A DNA stretch of 64,000 nt, from positions 1,922,001 to 1,986,000 of the forward strand of contig NC_019962.1 of the NCBI RefSeq assembly GCF_000230735.2. The letters are read 5' to 3'. Source of the stretch: Natrinema pellirubrum DSM 15624 (GTDB taxonomy: Archaea; Halobacteriota; Halobacteria; Halobacteriales; Natrialbaceae). A program made the position numbers and the translations under genes. This document shows, in pieces, positions 27,361 through 35,503 of the stretch; position 1 is the first letter of the stretch; every line of letters begins with the position of its first letter. Under the pieces are notes generated by a model, which saw only the letters and a program-made list of their open reading frames with translations, ran no database searches and was not told where the DNA came from.

Positions 27361-28186
27361 TGGATCCCCTCACGCTCTTTGGCACCGACGTCGTTCTCTT
27401 CGTCGTCATTGGACTCCTCGCGGGCGCCCACTGTATCGGGATGTGCGGACCGCTCGTGACGCTTTATTCGAGTCGGATGGGCGGGACCGCGACCGACGGC
27501 GGGACCGCACCGTCGACCGGAGCGGCGAGCGGACGCCGGAGCCACTTCACGGTCCACGAGGTAACCCAACACGCGCTGTTCAACCTCGGCCGGGCCGCCA
27601 GTTACACCGTGCTGGGGGCGGCGTTCGGGGCGCTCGGTGCCGCCGTCGTCCTGACGACCGACCAGTTGACGCCGATCGTCGACGCGGTCCGCGGCGGGAT
27701 CGGCATCGTCATCGGCGGCTTCGTCGTCGCGACCGGCGTGTACTACCTGCTCGGTCGGACGACCGGCGGCGTTCACCTGCCGGGACTCGAACGACTCACC
27801 GGCTGGTTGACGGGGTACGTCGATCGGCTCGCGAGCGGTCCTGGGATCGTCGGACTTGCGTACTCCACGGCCTGTTGCCGTGTCCGGTCCTCTACCCGGC
27901 GTACCTCTACGCGTTCGCCATCGGATCGCCGACCGGCGGGGCGGTCGCGCTCGCGTCCCTCGGCATCGGGACGATTCCCGCGGTCTTCGCCTACGGGACG
28001 GTCATCGAGGCCGTCGACGTCGTTCACCGCCGCCGGGTGTACCGCCTGCTCGGTCTCGCATTCGTCGTCCTGGGGTACGTCCTTCTGGCACACGGGCTGA
28101 TGAGCGTCGGAATCCACCTGCCGCACCCGGAACTCCCGTTCTACGACGGGATCGACGCGCCCGCAGCGGGCGGACACGGCCATTAG
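27361..28186 (+). pseudogene. SafE/TauE-like membrane protein with one frameshift
   Basis: The first frame (27361 to about 27865) gives LLAGAHCIGMCGPLVTLYSS and further helices. The second frame resumes as LPCPVLYPAY and runs to GHGH and a stop at 28186. Restoring one G in the run before TACTCCACGG (about 27862) rebuilds a protein of about 275 residues. GxxHCxGMCG and LPCPVLYP are signatures of the SafE-like family often found with CcoI-type copper ATPases. This is a mutation or a sequencing error; both frames retain good codon use, so decay is recent at most. Confidence 0.8.
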
Positions 28187-28198
28187 ACTACTAGTACG

Positions 28199-28420
28199 AT
28201 GACTTCGAACTCGCCGACCGACGACGGCTGTACGCTGTGTGATCTCCCGGTCGAGGGAAGCGACGTGGTCCTCAACGGAGAGCGCTTCTGCTGTGTCGGC
28301 TGTCGCGACGTCTACGAGGCCCTCGACGACGTGGCGGACGTCGACGCCGAAGACGTCCGCGCGGGGCGGACGGGGACCGACGAGGACGACCGCGATCACG
28401 AACCTCACCCGGCCATGTGA
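28199..28420 (+). CDS. Cys-rich metal-binding domain protein of the copper ATPase
   Basis: The 73-residue protein contains CTLCDLPVEGSDVVLNGERF followed by CCVGCRDVYEAL. In bacteria this domain is the N-terminal part of CcoI-type P-type ATPases; here it is a separate gene. Its stop overlaps the GTG start of the ATPase gene (ATGTGA at 28415-28420), so the two are translationally coupled. Confidence 0.82.
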   Translation: MTSNSPTDDGCTLCDLPVEGSDVVLNGERFCCVGCRDVYEALDDVADVDAEDVRAGRTGTDEDDRDHEPHPAM

Positions 28421-28916
28421 CGAGGTTCCTCGAAGTCGACGGGATGTACTGTACGTCCTGCGAGGCGTTCATTGAGTCGGTCGCGACGGCTACCGAAGGC
28501 GTCAGCCACGCCAGTTCGAGTTACGTCACCGACACGGTGCGGATCGACCACGATCCTGACGCCGTTTCCGTCGACGACCTGAAGGCAGAGATCAGCGGCC
28601 TCGGCTACAGTGCCTTCGACCGCGACGATGCCTTCAGCCGCCGGCGGGCGGACGACTGGGAAGTCGGTCGAATTGCCGTCGGCGCCCTCATGGGAATGGC
28701 CGTGATGATGCAGTATCTGGTGATTATCTATCCTACCTACTTCGGCGGATTGTTCTACGACGAGCGGACGACGCAGTTCTTCGAGGAAACCCTCGCGAGT
28801 TCTCTCGCGACGCCGTTTTACCTCATTATCTTTGCGCTCACGACGATCATCCTGTTGGTGACCGGGAAACCGATCTTGCAGGGCGCCTATGTCGCCATCC
28901 AGACACGCACGCCGAA
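28417..28916 (+). pseudogene. Copper P-type ATPase, truncated by a TnpB element
   Basis: The first ~166 residues are an HMA domain (LEVDGMYCTSCEAFIESV, CxxC) and the first membrane helices (GRIAVGALMGMAVMMQYLV, ATPFYLIIFALTTIILLVTG). At about 28917 the gene enters the IS200/IS605 element and the rest (phosphorylation and ATP domains) is not found downstream. The original gene was probably over 700 residues. Loss of the ATPase should disable this export or delivery route. Confidence 0.85.
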
Positions 28917-28920
28917 CGTG

Positions 28921-29000
28921 ACATCCTCGCCCGCCGTAAACGGCGGGGCTTCCTACAAGGGAAGACTCGCGTTGGAGGTTTTAGGACCCGAAGGCCGCAA
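28921..29000 (-). ncRNA. Candidate omega (reRNA) scaffold at the tnpB 3' end
   Basis: TnpB systems make their guide RNA from the 3' end of tnpB and the right transposon end. Here that interval contains the end of tnpB and the strong CCCGCCG hairpin. The guide would read the flank, which is the interrupted P-type ATPase gene. Prediction by position only. Confidence 0.35.
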
Positions 29001-30222
29001 GCGTCGTCTGTCGGGATTGCCGACTCGGCGTGCGGTGTCCTGTGGCCGTGTCACAACGGCTCCCATCCCGAGGCGAGTCATCGCGTTCCGATTTCCAAGG
29101 AACACTCTCTCCCCACGGGTCAAAGCGACCGGCGATGTTCGCGGCCGCGTTGATATCTGCCTGATACTCCGTGACCCAACACTCCGCGTTCGTACACTTG
29201 AACTCGGCTTGCGACCCACGACTTCCGATGTGCCCGCACTCGTGGCAGGTCTGGCTCGTGTAGCGTGGGTTCACGAACCCGACCGGAATACCGGCTTCGA
29301 GAGCCTTGTCCTTGATGCGGTCGGTGAGGCGAGCGAACGCCCACGAGTGCAAGCGCCGGTTCATGTACTTCCCGTAGTCCAAGTTCTCGCGGATGTACGA
29401 CAAGTCCTCGAGTACGATTACCGGGTCCTCGAAAGACTCGGCGTACTCGACGGCTTCGCGAGACGCCTTCTCGACGATATCCGTGAGCGCGTTCTGGTAG
29501 TGGTCGAAACGTTCGTCGATCCGCCACTGGGCGGCGTCACGTTCCTGCAGGCGCTTGAGGGTCGTGTACATCTCCTTGCGGAGTGCCCGCGCACGGCCGC
29601 CGTCGTAGATGTATGGTTGGGTCGGAGTGTCGTTCTGACAGGCACAGCCCGTCAGAAGCTTAGACTCGCCAATATCGAAACCGATTCGAGTCGGATCGTC
29701 CGGCGTCTCTGGTTCGGCTACGTCGTACTCGACGGTGACGTGCAGCACCCAGTTCGTTCGGTACTGTTGCAGTCGGAACTCACCGACCGACACGTCGCCG
29801 TTGAGCAGATCGAACCACAGCGATTCCTGCTCGGGGTTAATTCGAAGTGGAATCCAGAACGCGTTGCCACGTCCAGCCTGTGGAACGCGCCAACAGAACT
29901 CGTACGCACGCTCGTCGGAGTGATCGATTCGGAAGCCACGGTTCGTGAATCGAACCGGGTGGTCGTCCCCGAGTTCCGAGGTGTTGTACGTCCGGCGGAG
30001 TTGTGGGACGTAGCTCTTGAGCGCGTCCTTGGCGTAGGACGTGAGCGTGTACGGCGTGACGATCTCGTTGACTGCGTTCTGCGTATCCGCGCCACTCTCG
30101 AAGGCATCCTCAAGGGCGCGGCGGTAAGTCGCCACAGTGCGCTCGAGACGTTGCTCTTTGCCCGTAGTGGGTGGCGCGAGAGTAGCTTCGAGCGTTTTCG
30201 TGGCGGTAGTTTCAGCGACCAT
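28981..30222 (-). CDS. tnpB: TnpB RNA-guided endonuclease, copy 1
   Basis: The 413-residue protein starts MVAETTATKTLEATL; the longer frame adds 42 unlikely residues. The RuvC motifs are present: TRIGFDIGESKLL (Asp), VIVLEDLSYIRENLDYGK (Glu) and YQADINAAANIAGR (Asp). A zinc ribbon CHECGHIG...CTNAEC lies between the last two. All catalytic residues seem intact. It has no detectable sequence closeness to copy 2 beyond the motifs, so the two belong to different TnpB lineages. Confidence 0.9.
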   Translation of the reverse strand: MVAETTATKTLEATLAPPTTGKEQRLERTVATYRRALEDAFESGADTQNAVNEIVTPYTLTSYAKDALKSYVPQLRRTYNTSELGDDHPVRFTNRGFRIDHSDERAYEFCWRVPQAGRGNAFWIPLRINPEQESLWFDLLNGDVSVGEFRLQQYRTNWVLHVTVEYDVAEPETPDDPTRIGFDIGESKLLTGCACQNDTPTQPYIYDGGRARALRKEMYTTLKRLQERDAAQWRIDERFDHYQNALTDIVEKASREAVEYAESFEDPVIVLEDLSYIRENLDYGKYMNRRLHSWAFARLTDRIKDKALEAGIPVGFVNPRYTSQTCHECGHIGSRGSQAEFKCTNAECWVTEYQADINAAANIAGRFDPWGESVPWKSERDDSPRDGSRCDTATGHRTPSRQSRQTTLAAFGS

Positions 30223-30280
30223 TCGACAGTACAGGCTACGACCGCAACCCACATAAACCACACGGGTAGTACACGTATGT

Positions 30281-30415
30281 ATGGGTACAGAAATCAGATT
30301 CGAGGTAGACGACGAACAGTACGAGCGACTGAAAGCGATCAAAGACAAGCGCGGCTACACTTGGAAGGGGCTGATGCTCGAAGGTGTCGAAGCGTTGGAC
30401 ACCGGGGAGCCATAA
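30281..30415 (+). CDS. Small ribbon-helix-helix-like protein of the TnpB element
   Basis: A 44-residue protein (MGTEIRFEVDDEQYERLKAI, then KDKRGYTWKGLMLEG). The strand followed by two helices is the CopG/MetJ pattern. It diverges from tnpB across about 58 bp and probably represses it; similar small genes accompany haloarchaeal TnpB elements. Confidence 0.65.
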   Translation: MGTEIRFEVDDEQYERLKAIKDKRGYTWKGLMLEGVEALDTGEP

Positions 30416-30538
30416 CAGGGCGAATTGAGACACGAACTCGTCGGGCACGCGCGTTGAGATCGTTCCCATACCATCGTATATAATGTAGACAACCGCTTCG
30501 GTGCCATTTTCCTACTCGAGTTCTAAGAGACACTATCA

Positions 30539-31765
30539 TTGAGATCACGCTACTCTAGCCCGCTTGCTGACCTCGACCAATCACAGACAGTCATCATCAT
30601 CTTTGCGAGCACGCTCGTGAGCGTGATGGGCGTCTCCCTCATCAGCCCAGCACTGCCGACGATTCAGACGGCGTGGAACATCTCGGCGAGCCAAGCGAGT
30701 CTCCTCGTCTCTGCATTCACCTTGCCCGGCATCGTTCTCACGCCGTTCGTCGGACTCATCGCCGACCGTGTTGGTCGCAAGCGTGTGCTCGTCCCCTCGC
30801 TGTTCCTGTTCGGCGTGAGTGGCATCGCAGTCGTGTTCGCCGAGGAGTTCACGACGCTTCTCGGGCTCCGCGTCGTACAGGGAACTGCCGGCAGTGCTAT
30901 CATGAGCCTCACCGTGACGCTGCTCGGGGACCTGTTCTCGGGCGAACAACAGAGTCGCCTTATCGGACTGAATGCAGCGATCCTCGCCATCGGCGCGGCT
31001 GGCTACCCCTTACTGGGCGGTGGCCTCGCACAGCTCTCGTGGGCCGCGCCGTTCGTCTGCTTCGCACTCGGTATCGTCGTCGCCGTTGCCAGCTCTGCGG
31101 TGCTCCCTGAACCCGAGAGCAGCGTGGGTTCATCCGGACTCTCGTACGTCGCTAACGCAGCACGATCGATCCCAACACGGGCGGCCCTCGGATTGTACGT
31201 GGCTATTTTCGGCATTTTCTTCGTTCTCTATGGCGCACAGCTCACGCTTGTTCCGTTCGTTCTCGACGCATCGTACGGCCTCTCCTCCGGAACGATCGGA
31301 CTGTTGCTCGGACTTCCGGCGGTGACGATGGGGGTGACATCTTCACAGTCGTCCCGTCTCATGCATCACCTTTCACCCCCGCGGCTCATCACACTCGGGT
31401 TTGTGACCTACGGTATCGGGATGACGATTGCTGCGGTAACCAACTCGATCGTCGTCCTCGCCGGCGCACTGTTTCTGTTCGGTATCGGTCAAGGATTCGC
31501 GGAACCGATCACCGACACGGCGTTGAACATGCTCGCGCCCGATGCGTTCCGCGGTGGAATCATGAGTATCCGAACGAGCGTGCTGCAGTTCGGAACGACC
31601 CTCGGCCCACCAGTGTTCGTTGCCGTCGCCTCGATCGTGGGCTACACCGATACACTCCTCCTCGCCGGTTTCGTTGCCCTCGCTCTCGGGGGTTCCGCGT
31701 TCGGCATTCTCTCCCTCTCAGAGGCTGGGCGGGAGACTCACCGTCGCCCATTCACAAACGAGTGA
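30539..31765 (+). CDS. Major facilitator superfamily efflux transporter
   Basis: About 408 residues with 12 predicted helices. The MFS motif GLIADRVGRKRVLVPSL lies after helix 2, and RVVQGTAGSAIMSL in helix 4 is the proton-antiporter-type motif. The start is uncertain: a TTG at 30539 gives MRSRYSSPLADLDQ, and an internal start is possible. The nearest relatives by motif are 12-helix drug or metabolite exporters. It lies just beyond the TnpB element and continues in the direction of the broken copper operon. Confidence 0.85.
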   Translation: MRSRYSSPLADLDQSQTVIIIFASTLVSVMGVSLISPALPTIQTAWNISASQASLLVSAFTLPGIVLTPFVGLIADRVGRKRVLVPSLFLFGVSGIAVVFAEEFTTLLGLRVVQGTAGSAIMSLTVTLLGDLFSGEQQSRLIGLNAAILAIGAAGYPLLGGGLAQLSWAAPFVCFALGIVVAVASSAVLPEPESSVGSSGLSYVANAARSIPTRAALGLYVAIFGIFFVLYGAQLTLVPFVLDASYGLSSGTIGLLLGLPAVTMGVTSSQSSRLMHHLSPPRLITLGFVTYGIGMTIAAVTNSIVVLAGALFLFGIGQGFAEPITDTALNMLAPDAFRGGIMSIRTSVLQFGTTLGPPVFVAVASIVGYTDTLLLAGFVALALGGSAFGILSLSEAGRETHRRPFTNE

Positions 31766-31833
31766 TCGATCCGCTCTACGAGCGTGTCTCGGTCCCGAGC
31801 ACGGTCGCCTTGCATCCACGAAAATCGGACGTA

Positions 31834-32025
31834 GATGGCCTGTTGGGCACTCCACATCAACTTCGGTCCGGACGTCTCCGGTGGTGCGATGTTCCCGTTC
31901 CTCGAAGCGTTCACCGCACTCTCGGAGGGGATCTCCGTTGCGACCGGTGGCGCGTCGGCGATCCCCGATGCATTGATGACTTTATATTCTGATGGACTAA
32001 CCTGTTTGGCAACCTCGTTAACTTA
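31834..32025 (+). pseudogene. Fragment of a CrtI/phytoene-dehydrogenase-like flavoprotein
   Basis: The short frame contains FGPDVSGGAMFPFLEAFTAL and GGASAIPDAL. This is a typical internal block of haloarchaeal FAD-dependent CrtI-like proteins. The N-terminal FAD motif and the rest are missing. Confidence 0.55.
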
Positions 32026-32052
32026 GTTGGGATTTCTATTACTTCTTAGGGG

Positions 32053-32505
32053 CTACTCAATAGAGATTTCCACAAGCTTCTCTGGAAGACTTTGGAGTCG
32101 AGTTTCGACGACTGATAGCGGATGAGCATCTAGAAATGTGGCTTCCTCTCGGTCTACGCACCCATTTGGATAATCAATCTGGAAGTGACACTGACCTAAG
32201 TCTGAATGAGTATTGTCCTGGTGCCACCCGCAGGAAAGGCCACGTTCGGGTTCAACCCACTGAATCCAGTAGTGGCTCCAGTCCTGCCGAAACATGAATT
32301 CGATTTCGACTCGAGCGGTCGTCGACGGATACGACTGCTGGAGAAACTGCGCAACGTCAACATCAGCATGGATCTCGCGGGGTCGGTTTTTGGAGGGGAG
32401 ATACTGGACGTCAGAGAACTCCGGTTGCGTACTCAGTCGTTGATGAATTCGCTTGTAGACACGCCGCTTGTCGTACGGATTCCCACCGCTGGTGAACCGT
32501 CCCAT
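32053..32505 (-). CDS. His/Asp-rich protein of a two-gene module, copy 2
   Basis: The 150-residue protein shares the core YPSTTARVEIEFMF, HYWIQWVEPERG, CGWHQDNTHSDLGQCHFQID and DAHPLSVVETRLQSLP with the protein at 19953-20459. The N-terminal 50 residues are basic (YDKRRVYKRIHQRL) and could bind nucleic acid. It follows its HTH partner with one base between TAA and ATG. Function unknown. Confidence 0.72.
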   Translation of the reverse strand: MGRFTSGGNPYDKRRVYKRIHQRLSTQPEFSDVQYLPSKNRPREIHADVDVAQFLQQSYPSTTARVEIEFMFRQDWSHYWIQWVEPERGLSCGWHQDNTHSDLGQCHFQIDYPNGCVDREEATFLDAHPLSVVETRLQSLPEKLVEISIE

Positions 32506-32506
32506 T

Positions 32507-33130
32507 TTAATCCGCGTATTGGGGGTGATTGGAATCCGAAGCGTGACTCTGTGCCGAGAGATCGTCGTACAACCCGAGAGCGTTCGTGATTAGCTGTCGG
32601 TGGTGGTTATTCTCTTCCCAGTAGGTGATGACCTTTCGGCGATCTCGGATTTCCTCTGGCGGAAGTTCCTCGCCGAGCGATGCCTCGAGTTCCTCGAGAG
32701 AGTCGACGTCGTACTCGCGCTTCCAGTCTGCAATTTCTGCGGCGATTGCTTCGAGTTCGTCTCGCAGTTCGTCTTTCGTGTTCTCGACAACGAGCTCCTG
32801 GATGTGATCGAGATATGCGCGCATCGGATCGATTTTGTAGAGCGTATCCCCGTCGACTGTAACGACAGTCAACTGTCCAGCGTCGACAAGTGACTCGAGA
32901 TGGGATTTCGCCGTTTCCCAGGAGCCAACTTCTGCTTGCTCTTTGATCCAATTAACTGACCGCGGCTTGCGGAGTGTGAGAGCAACGTCCTCGATCCGAT
33001 CGCGGGCGGTCATCGTTTCAGTCCAGTCATCCATGGGCTTGCTCAAGAGTTTGACCTGCGCACCCTTATAGATTGAGAATGGTTCGTTATATTCGAGATT
33101 AGTTAATGTCTTATCGTTGAAGAGTCCCAT
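32507..33130 (-). CDS. HTH and coiled-coil protein of the module, copy 2
   Basis: The 207-residue protein may start at 33130, or at an internal Met (MDDWTETMTARDRIE, 33034) that aligns better with copy 1. The winged helix is at about residues 40-105 (DRIEDVALTLRKPRSVNWI), then a coiled coil, ending in EIRDRRKVITYWEENN and ALGLYDDL. It is the regulator-like partner of 32053-32505 and has the same gene order and orientation as copy 1. Confidence 0.72.
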   Translation of the reverse strand: MGLFNDKTLTNLEYNEPFSIYKGAQVKLLSKPMDDWTETMTARDRIEDVALTLRKPRSVNWIKEQAEVGSWETAKSHLESLVDAGQLTVVTVDGDTLYKIDPMRAYLDHIQELVVENTKDELRDELEAIAAEIADWKREYDVDSLEELEASLGEELPPEEIRDRRKVITYWEENNHHRQLITNALGLYDDLSAQSHASDSNHPQYAD

Positions 33131-33147
33131 CTAGAATGGGAATAAGT

Positions 33148-33160
33148 GGCTCTGTTGAAA
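33148..33160. repeat. Solo GGCTCTGTTGAAA end
   Basis: One perfect copy of the 13-base terminal repeat seen at 21608, 34310 and 35010, with no matching partner or direct repeat nearby. Confidence 0.55.
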
Positions 33161-33350
33161 TATTATTAATTCGACGATTTCGCCGCTGGAACAGCCACTA
33201 AGTAGGACTTCGAACATACCGCTGGATTTCCTACCAGTAGCAGATGATGTTCTAAGCGTCGTGCAAGATACAGGGCGCGTATCTCGCACAGACAATCTGG
33301 ATCGATCAGTACCGATCAATTTTATCACAGTCTATTGACTGTCGTATAAT

Positions 33351-33806
33351 ATGAACCGGCGCTCGTATCTCGCTCTCGGGGTTACTATCGGTCTCTCTGG
33401 CTGTCTTGAACGCCTCGATCAAGAAGTCTATCTCGGTGCGTTACGTCTCGAAAATATTGCTGAGACAACTCAAAGTGTCGATATACAGGTGCGAAAAGAC
33501 GGAGATCAAGTTCACGGAACTACTGTGGAGATCCCCGGTATGGAAGACGACGATAACGTGTTGAACACGGAATTCGTAGAGTGTGCGTGGCCGAACGACG
33601 AACCCGGCGAATTTGAAATCACTGCGCGTCTGACCGGAGATGACTCGTGGGTAGAAACAGCATCAGACGATTCGAAAGGCGATGACCCCTGTCAGATGGT
33701 GTTTCTACGCATTGAAGAGTCTGGAATACTCGGGTTCAGCTGGGACGACTGTGAGCGCTACGAAGCAGAGACTCCAGATACCGTCTGTAACTACGGAACT
33801 GAATGA
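33351..33806 (+). CDS. Small secreted lipoprotein
   Basis: The 151-residue protein has a twin-Arg start (MNRRSYLALGVTIGLSGC) and lipobox LSGC, so it is membrane anchored outside the cell. The mature part looks like a beta-sandwich (GALRLENIAETTQSVDIQV, GEFEITARLTGDDSW) with four Cys. No specific family recognised. A TATA-like TTTATCACAG lies 30 bp upstream. Confidence 0.75.
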   Translation: MNRRSYLALGVTIGLSGCLERLDQEVYLGALRLENIAETTQSVDIQVRKDGDQVHGTTVEIPGMEDDDNVLNTEFVECAWPNDEPGEFEITARLTGDDSWVETASDDSKGDDPCQMVFLRIEESGILGFSWDDCERYEAETPDTVCNYGTE

Positions 33807-33930
33807 GCGCGGCCCTCAGAATCAATAGGCCAGGTCCCGACGGGCGATGGCTGGCAAGATCGCTCTGTTTAGGCGAACTACGTAACACTCAAGGATGCTG
33901 AATCCTGAATATCGAAACTAACCAATCAAC

Positions 33931-34074
33931 ATGCCTGAATGTTCTAACTGTGGAAGCCATGTTACCTCAGCCTTCGTCCGTGTCTTTGCCGTTGATGAGA
34001 ATAACGTCCACGGATGTCCCTCCTGTATGACCTACGCCGAGATCTCAGACGGTGAGTCAGCAGAAGAGACGTAA
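33931..34074 (+). CDS. Small zinc-finger protein (DUF7563-like)
   Basis: A 47-residue protein MPECSNCGSHVTSAFVRVFA, then CPSCMTY. Two CxxC knuckles make a zinc ribbon, a common haloarchaeal small-protein type, often found beside plasmid or virus genes. Good codon use and a clean ATG support it. Confidence 0.75.
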   Translation: MPECSNCGSHVTSAFVRVFAVDENNVHGCPSCMTYAEISDGESAEET

Positions 34075-34093
34075 CAATTTAAGAAACGAACCA

Positions 34094-34270
34094 ATGAAAT
34101 CTGAATTCGTTCTTCCAGCTCACGGCCTTGAACATGGTCATATTCCAGGCCCTGCTGGCCATGCACCACGATTGGCGGTGACATTTACTCGAGCGGGGCT
34201 CTGTGTCCACGAAGAAGGAAATCCAGACGCATATCTCCTGGCGAAAGATCCAGTCGAGACCCAGCGCTGA
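34094..34270 (+). CDS. Small uncharacterised protein
   Basis: A 58-residue protein (MKSEFVLPAHGLEHGHIPGP...) that starts 20 bp after the zinc-finger gene. It is His/Pro rich at the N-terminus. The frame has haloarchaeal codon use, but no family is recognised. An upstream in-frame start at 34052 overlaps the preceding gene. Confidence 0.45.
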   Translation: MKSEFVLPAHGLEHGHIPGPAGHAPRLAVTFTRAGLCVHEEGNPDAYLLAKDPVETQR

Positions 34271-34309
34271 TCGCGAAAGATCGTCGCCAGAGCCCCGTTA
34301 CAAACGGGC

Positions 34310-34434
34310 GGCTCTGTTGAAACCCTCTTGTCGTCTTGCGATTTGCTCAGAAGCTAGTTTCGCATCGGATCCGCGGAACTCGGTGGGAAGAGTGGCTCTT
34401 CTGAATGTCAACGCTAAAGGATTTCAACAGAGCC
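34310..34434. repeat. 125-bp MITE-like element, copy 2
   Basis: Inverted copy of 21608-21732, differing at only a few bases. It forms the left end of the larger unit 34310-35010. Confidence 0.8.
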
Positions 34435-34551
34435 TCTATTTTTGATTGAGAGCCGCTATAACTGTTATGTGATGAATTGGGTGACCGTCATCAACTGCTC
34501 AGTCTAGGGCAAGTATTGTGCGCTCTACGGCTATTAGCGGGGGCCAAGCGT

Positions 34552-34824
34552 TTACCCTGTTTTCACGAACTTCGCATTACCGTTCTGCTCGACAGTAATC
34601 CGATACCTGTGATAACTGAACGTGACCTCCATTTGGGCTTCTGGTGCCGGTGGATTAGAAAAGAGTTCATTAAGAGTTCCATCAATACAGTCGTAGATCG
34701 TGGGTAACTCGGTAGAAGTTGCTCCTTCAAAATTCATGATCGCTTCAATTACCTGTACTGAAGGATTCTCGTCATCTGGGTCAAGTTCTCGATTGATAAC
34801 TTCCCTATCAGGTTGATCAGACAT
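34552..34824 (-). CDS. HalOD1 output-domain protein
   Basis: The 90-residue single-domain protein has VIEAIMNFEGATSTELPTIY, then CIDGTLNELF and VTFSYHRYRITVEQNG. The ELPPLYD-type core and the final strand pair are HalOD1 features. HalOD1 is a haloarchaeal output domain, usually attached to receiver or sensor proteins; stand-alone copies are common and of unknown role. It is the only cargo gene of the mobile unit 34310-35010. Confidence 0.82.
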   Translation of the reverse strand: MSDQPDREVINRELDPDDENPSVQVIEAIMNFEGATSTELPTIYDCIDGTLNELFSNPPAPEAQMEVTFSYHRYRITVEQNGNAKFVKTG

Positions 34825-35051
34825 TGCGGTACAGTCTATTGTGAATCGCTGGTATAACTGTTCAGATAGGAAATCATGAGACTATCGTTGAAATAATCTC
34901 TCAAATGAGTTTATTAGTGGTTTGACGACTCTAAATCGGTCAGTAAGCACGTGTAGTGTGCAGTAGATTCACGTGAATAATTCTCTAAAGAAGTGGATTT
35001 CAACAGAGCCAAACGGGCAGTTTTATTCTTGTGAACGATAAATTCACTCTC

Positions 35052-35330
35052 ATGTATGATATAACAGCTTTCCAACGCGACTTGCTGTACGTCATTGCTG
35101 GCCACGAAGAGCCTCATGGCTTGGCGATAAAAGATGAACTCCAAGACTACTACGAAGCAGAGATCAACCACGGACGGCTCTACCCAAATCTCGATACGCT
35201 CGTCGAGAAAGGGCTGGTCAAGAAGGGGACACTCGACAAACGGACGAATTCATACACGATTACCGATCGGGGATATCGAGAACTCGAGGCCCGCCGTGAG
35301 TGGGAAAGTCAGTACGTCGAAGACGTATAG
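35052..35330 (+). CDS. PadR-family regulator, copy 1
   Basis: The 92-residue protein starts MYDITAFQRDLLYVIAG. A winged helix with INHGRLYPNLDTLVEKGLV is typical of haloarchaeal PadR/phage-repressor-like proteins. A paralogue lies at 43191-43466. The mobile unit ends 33 bp upstream, so its promoter may have been changed by the insertion. Confidence 0.85.
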   Translation: MYDITAFQRDLLYVIAGHEEPHGLAIKDELQDYYEAEINHGRLYPNLDTLVEKGLVKKGTLDKRTNSYTITDRGYRELEARREWESQYVEDV

Positions 35331-35344
35331 CAGTAGATAGTAGC

Positions 35345-35401
35345 CCGATTTCTTTATTCAGAACTCTGATTGAAACTGAATCGGGCGGTTCAGTAACTAC
35401 G
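35345..35401 (+). repeat. 57-bp dispersed inverted repeat, left member
   Basis: About 80 percent identical by eye to the reverse complement of 38166-38222. Shared core GAAACTGAATCG and GTAACTAC. The pair brackets ISH11 copy 3 and the second TnpB element. Confidence 0.6.
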
Positions 35402-35503
35402 TGTGCGAACTGAACGACGAAAAATCCTTACTGCTGATAGCCGTTTGATTGGTATGGGAAAGTGGTTTCGAGTATGGACAAAAATACACCACTATCAAAA
35501 GAC

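Larger units (their letters stand above)
28920..30530 (-). mobile_element. IS200/IS605-type element with TnpB only (IS1341-like), copy 1
   Basis: The right end carries a hairpin CCCGCCG/CGGCGGG (28931-28950) just inside GACATCCTC. tnpB runs on the minus strand and a small CopG-like gene diverges at 30281. No TnpA is present. The left boundary near 30530 is approximate. Confidence 0.75.
34310..35010. mobile_element. 701-bp unit with IS6-like ends and HalOD1 cargo
   Basis: Ends GGCTCTGTTGAAACCC (34310) and GGCTCTGTTGAAATCC (reverse strand, 35010) are flanked by a perfect 8-bp repeat AAACGGGC at 34302-34309 and 35011-35018. The unit contains the 125-bp MITE and a HalOD1 gene but no transposase. 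The duplication suggests that the whole unit moved as one. Confidence 0.75.

Noticed and set aside
27840-27890. Programmed frameshift in the SafE-like gene
   Set aside because: No slippery heptamer is visible, and the family is normally one frame. A one-base deletion or sequencing error is simpler.
33148-35010. A 1.86-kb composite element from the solo end at 33148 to 35010
   Set aside because: The flanks of 33148 do not match those of 35010, whereas 34310 and 35010 share a perfect 8-bp repeat.
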